A stretch of DNA of 35,217 bases from assembly GCA_004799435.1 (NCBI GenBank), contig SSMV01000012.1, forward strand, positions 1 to 35,217, given 5' to 3'. Numbering within the stretch: the first letter of the stretch is position 1; each line of letters opens with the position of its first letter. Under the pieces are notes generated by a model. It was not told the origin of the DNA. It did no database searches and was given only the letters and a program-made list of their open reading frames with translations. Origin of the DNA: Bradyrhizobium sp. (GTDB lineage Bacteria; Pseudomonadota; Alphaproteobacteria; Rhizobiales; Beijerinckiaceae). A program made the translations under genes and the position numbers. Shown piece after piece: positions 33,422 through 35,217 of the stretch.

Positions 33422-34672
33422 GTGAGCGAGCCGTTGCCCAGCCACATGCTGGCCGCGCGGCTCCATGGCGTTGGATTCGAGAACCTCCATGTCGAGCGGG
33501 TGCCGGTTCCCCAGCCGAACGACGATCAACTGCTGGCGCGCGTCGACGCGGCCGGTGTATGCGCATCGAATCTGAAATTGATCGCGCAGGGCAGCGATCA
33601 CACCTTCCTGAATGGCTGGGATCTGGCGCGTTACCCAATCCAGTTGGGCGACGAGGGCTGCGTCACGGTGGTGGCGGTTGGAAAAAATCTCAGCAATCGC
33701 TTCGAGATCGGGCGTCGCTACTGCATCCAGCCCGCCGTCGACCATCCGCCGATCAATCATCGCGAGCGCTATCGCAACAATGGCGAGGGAATGTCGAAGG
33801 TTGCCGTCGGCTATACGCTGCCGGGACATTTGGCGCAGTATCTTCTGGTCAGCGAGGAGATCATCGCCGCCGGCTGCCTGTTGCCGGTCACCGATAGCGG
33901 CATGCCCTATTTCGCCGCCGCGCTCGCCGAGCCGATTTCCTGTGCGATCTCGGCGCAGGATCGGCATCTGCATATCCAGCAGAGCGGACCCGACGCCCCT
34001 CGCGAGCCGAAGCTCGGCCTGCTGCGAGGCGGGGTCACCATGGTGATCGGCGCCGGGCCAATGGGGCGCATGCACGCGGAGGCCGCGCTGCGCTATCGGC
34101 CGCGGCACCTGATTGTCGTCGACCTGATGCAGAGCCGGCTCCAATGGATTGAAGAAGCGCTTCCGGCGCGCGCGCGAGCGGTCGGTTGCGAGCTGCACGC
34201 GGTCGTGTCGGAGCAGGCTGTCGATTTGCTGCACAGGGTGAGCAAGGGACGCGGCGCCGACGACATCATTGTCGCAGTCGCGAGCCGCGCGGTGCAGACC
34301 CAGGCGCAGCAATGGCTCGCCAAGGGCGGCGTGTTGAACCTCTTCGGCGGTCTGAAGAAAGGCGATCACGTCATCGATCTCGATACGCTTCGCGTTCACT
34401 ACGACGAAATCAGAATCTGCGGTTCGAGCGGCGGGTCGCCAGCCGATATCGCGGAAACTTTGCGGATGGCTGCGGCGCGTGAACTCGATGTCGGTCGCCA
34501 CATGTCGATGGTGGGCAGTCTCGATCAGATCGGCCGGGCGCTCGAGATGGTCAGGAACACCGAAACCGACGGCAAGATCGTTCTCTATCCGCACCTACGA
34601 CATACGCCTCTCGAACAGGCGCGAAATTGGACGCTCGGCGATGAGCAGACGTTTGTGAAGTGTCATGCATAG
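33422..34672 (+). CDS. Medium-chain dehydrogenase, L-sorbose-1-phosphate reductase-like
   Basis: A 416-residue MDR-family oxidoreductase. The N-terminal GroES-like part has VPVPQPNDDQLLARVDAAGV, and the Rossmann motif is VIGAGPMG. The mid-region PYFAAALAEPISCAISAQDR recalls SorE (sorbose-1-phosphate reductase). Cys47 is present, but the usual GHE is GDE (Asp77), and the four-cysteine structural-zinc lobe is absent. The start is uncertain: GTG 33422 has a purine-rich stretch upstream, ATG 33350 overlaps the kinase stop (ATGA) but adds 24 unusual residues, and ATG 33446 is also in frame. It probably interconverts a ketose phosphate and a polyol phosphate with NAD(P)H. Confidence 0.82.
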   Translation: MSEPLPSHMLAARLHGVGFENLHVERVPVPQPNDDQLLARVDAAGVCASNLKLIAQGSDHTFLNGWDLARYPIQLGDEGCVTVVAVGKNLSNRFEIGRRYCIQPAVDHPPINHRERYRNNGEGMSKVAVGYTLPGHLAQYLLVSEEIIAAGCLLPVTDSGMPYFAAALAEPISCAISAQDRHLHIQQSGPDAPREPKLGLLRGGVTMVIGAGPMGRMHAEAALRYRPRHLIVVDLMQSRLQWIEEALPARARAVGCELHAVVSEQAVDLLHRVSKGRGADDIIVAVASRAVQTQAQQWLAKGGVLNLFGGLKKGDHVIDLDTLRVHYDEIRICGSSGGSPADIAETLRMAAARELDVGRHMSMVGSLDQIGRALEMVRNTETDGKIVLYPHLRHTPLEQARNWTLGDEQTFVKCHA

Positions 34673-35217
34673 AAAGACCTTCGTCGGATTCGGCTTCGGG
34701 GCGATCCAGGGTGGGTTGTTCCTCTATGAAGCGTTTCAATCCGGAAACTTCGATCGGCTCGTCGTGGCCGAGGTCTTGCCTGACGTGGTCAATGCGCTGC
34801 GACAGAGCAGCGGCTGCTATCGCGTCAATATCGCGACCCGATCGGGGCTCGAGATCCGGGAAGTCAGAGGCGTCGAGGCGCTTAACCCAAATGATCCCGC
34901 CGATCGTGCGGCGCTGATTTCCGCCGTGGCCGAGGCGCATGAAATGGCGACGGCTCTGCCGAGCGTCGAGTTCTATGATCACGGTCCGGCGTCGGTCGCG
35001 CGCATTCTGGCGGAAGGACTATCGCAACGCACGACGCCTGGCATACTGTACACGGCCGAGAATCATAACCACGCCGCCGAGATTTTGCAGGGCAAAGTCA
35101 AAGTGGGGGTGCGGCAATTCCAGTTCCTCAACACCGTGATCGGAAAGATGAGCGGGGTGATCCGCGAGGGATCGTCACGAGAATTTCTCGTCGAGGAGTT
35201 CAACCGCATTCTGATCT
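34665..35217 (+). CDS. Mannitol dehydrogenase-family protein, N-terminal part (cut by window end)
   Basis: From the ATG at 34665, 184 codons are open to the window edge. The start HRKTFVGFGFGAIQGGLFLY is an N-terminal Rossmann motif, and ILYTAENHNHAAEIL with QFLNTVIGKMSG matches mannitol-1-phosphate 5-dehydrogenase-like enzymes. It overlaps the preceding dehydrogenase gene by 8 bp, so it belongs to the same operon. With the kinase and the SorE-like enzyme it would oxidise a polyol phosphate to a ketose phosphate, completing an inversion of one carbon. Family sure; substrate inferred. Confidence 0.85.
   Translation, partial: MHRKTFVGFGFGAIQGGLFLYEAFQSGNFDRLVVAEVLPDVVNALRQSSGCYRVNIATRSGLEIREVRGVEALNPNDPADRAALISAVAEAHEMATALPSVEFYDHGPASVARILAEGLSQRTTPGILYTAENHNHAAEILQGKVKVGVRQFQFLNTVIGKMSGVIREGSSREFLVEEFNRILI

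Overview
The window looks like a chromosomal accessory and catabolic region of a high-GC alphaproteobacterium, probably of the Hyphomicrobiales. The clues are strong G/C third-position bias, fmdA with urt-type transporter genes, a serine-glyoxylate aminotransferase-like protein and many FCD-type GntR regulators. A methylotroph or a relative of one is a reasonable guess, but I cannot name the organism from sequence alone. No rRNA, tRNA, CRISPR, insertion sequence or phage module was recognised.

Region 1 (1-7166) is an amide/urea utilisation locus. A leftward gene cut by the window edge encodes an NCS1-type (purine/cytosine permease-like) membrane domain. Divergent from it runs a five-gene ABC importer of the UrtABCDE type (516-5470), then a formamidase/acetamidase (fmdA), a strong intrinsic-type terminator, and the small zinc-ribbon gene fmdB. 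The long urtA-urtB spacer holds three consecutive stem-loops.

Region 2 (7167-9128) holds four small conserved-looking proteins (three membrane, one soluble), a degraded small ORF and a strong palindrome.

Region 3 (9163-18445) is the most unusual part. Leftward genes encode a YkoEDC-type ECF importer, a ring-opening amidohydrolase of the cyanuric acid hydrolase/barbiturase family with a small coupled ORF, and an SgaA-like class V aminotransferase. Rightward genes encode a GntR regulator, an amidase-signature amidase that appears to start at ATA, and an AllA-type ureidoglycolate lyase. Similar palindromes lie in the three promoter regions, so the block may be one regulon. The gene set suggests uptake and stepwise dismantling of a nitrogen heterocycle or cyclic ureide to a ureido acid, then glyoxylate (recycled to an amino acid) and urea. 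The substrate is unknown.

Region 4 (18500-35217) is a carbohydrate locus. A second GntR gene and a beta-lactamase-fold serine hydrolase run leftward. Rightward come a binding-protein-like protein without a signal peptide, a mandelate-racemase-type sugar acid dehydratase, an SDR dehydrogenase and a COG3618-type lactonase. These would form an oxidative, non-phosphorylated pathway. A ribose-type ABC importer (binding protein, two permeases, double ATPase) and a LacI repressor follow. A second, kinase-based set comes next: PHP-domain protein, FGGY kinase, SorE-like medium-chain dehydrogenase and a mannitol-dehydrogenase-family protein cut by the window end. A 10-bp motif, TAACGTTTCA, occurs once upstream of the LacI gene and twice upstream of the PHP gene, so the LacI protein probably controls both itself and the second set.
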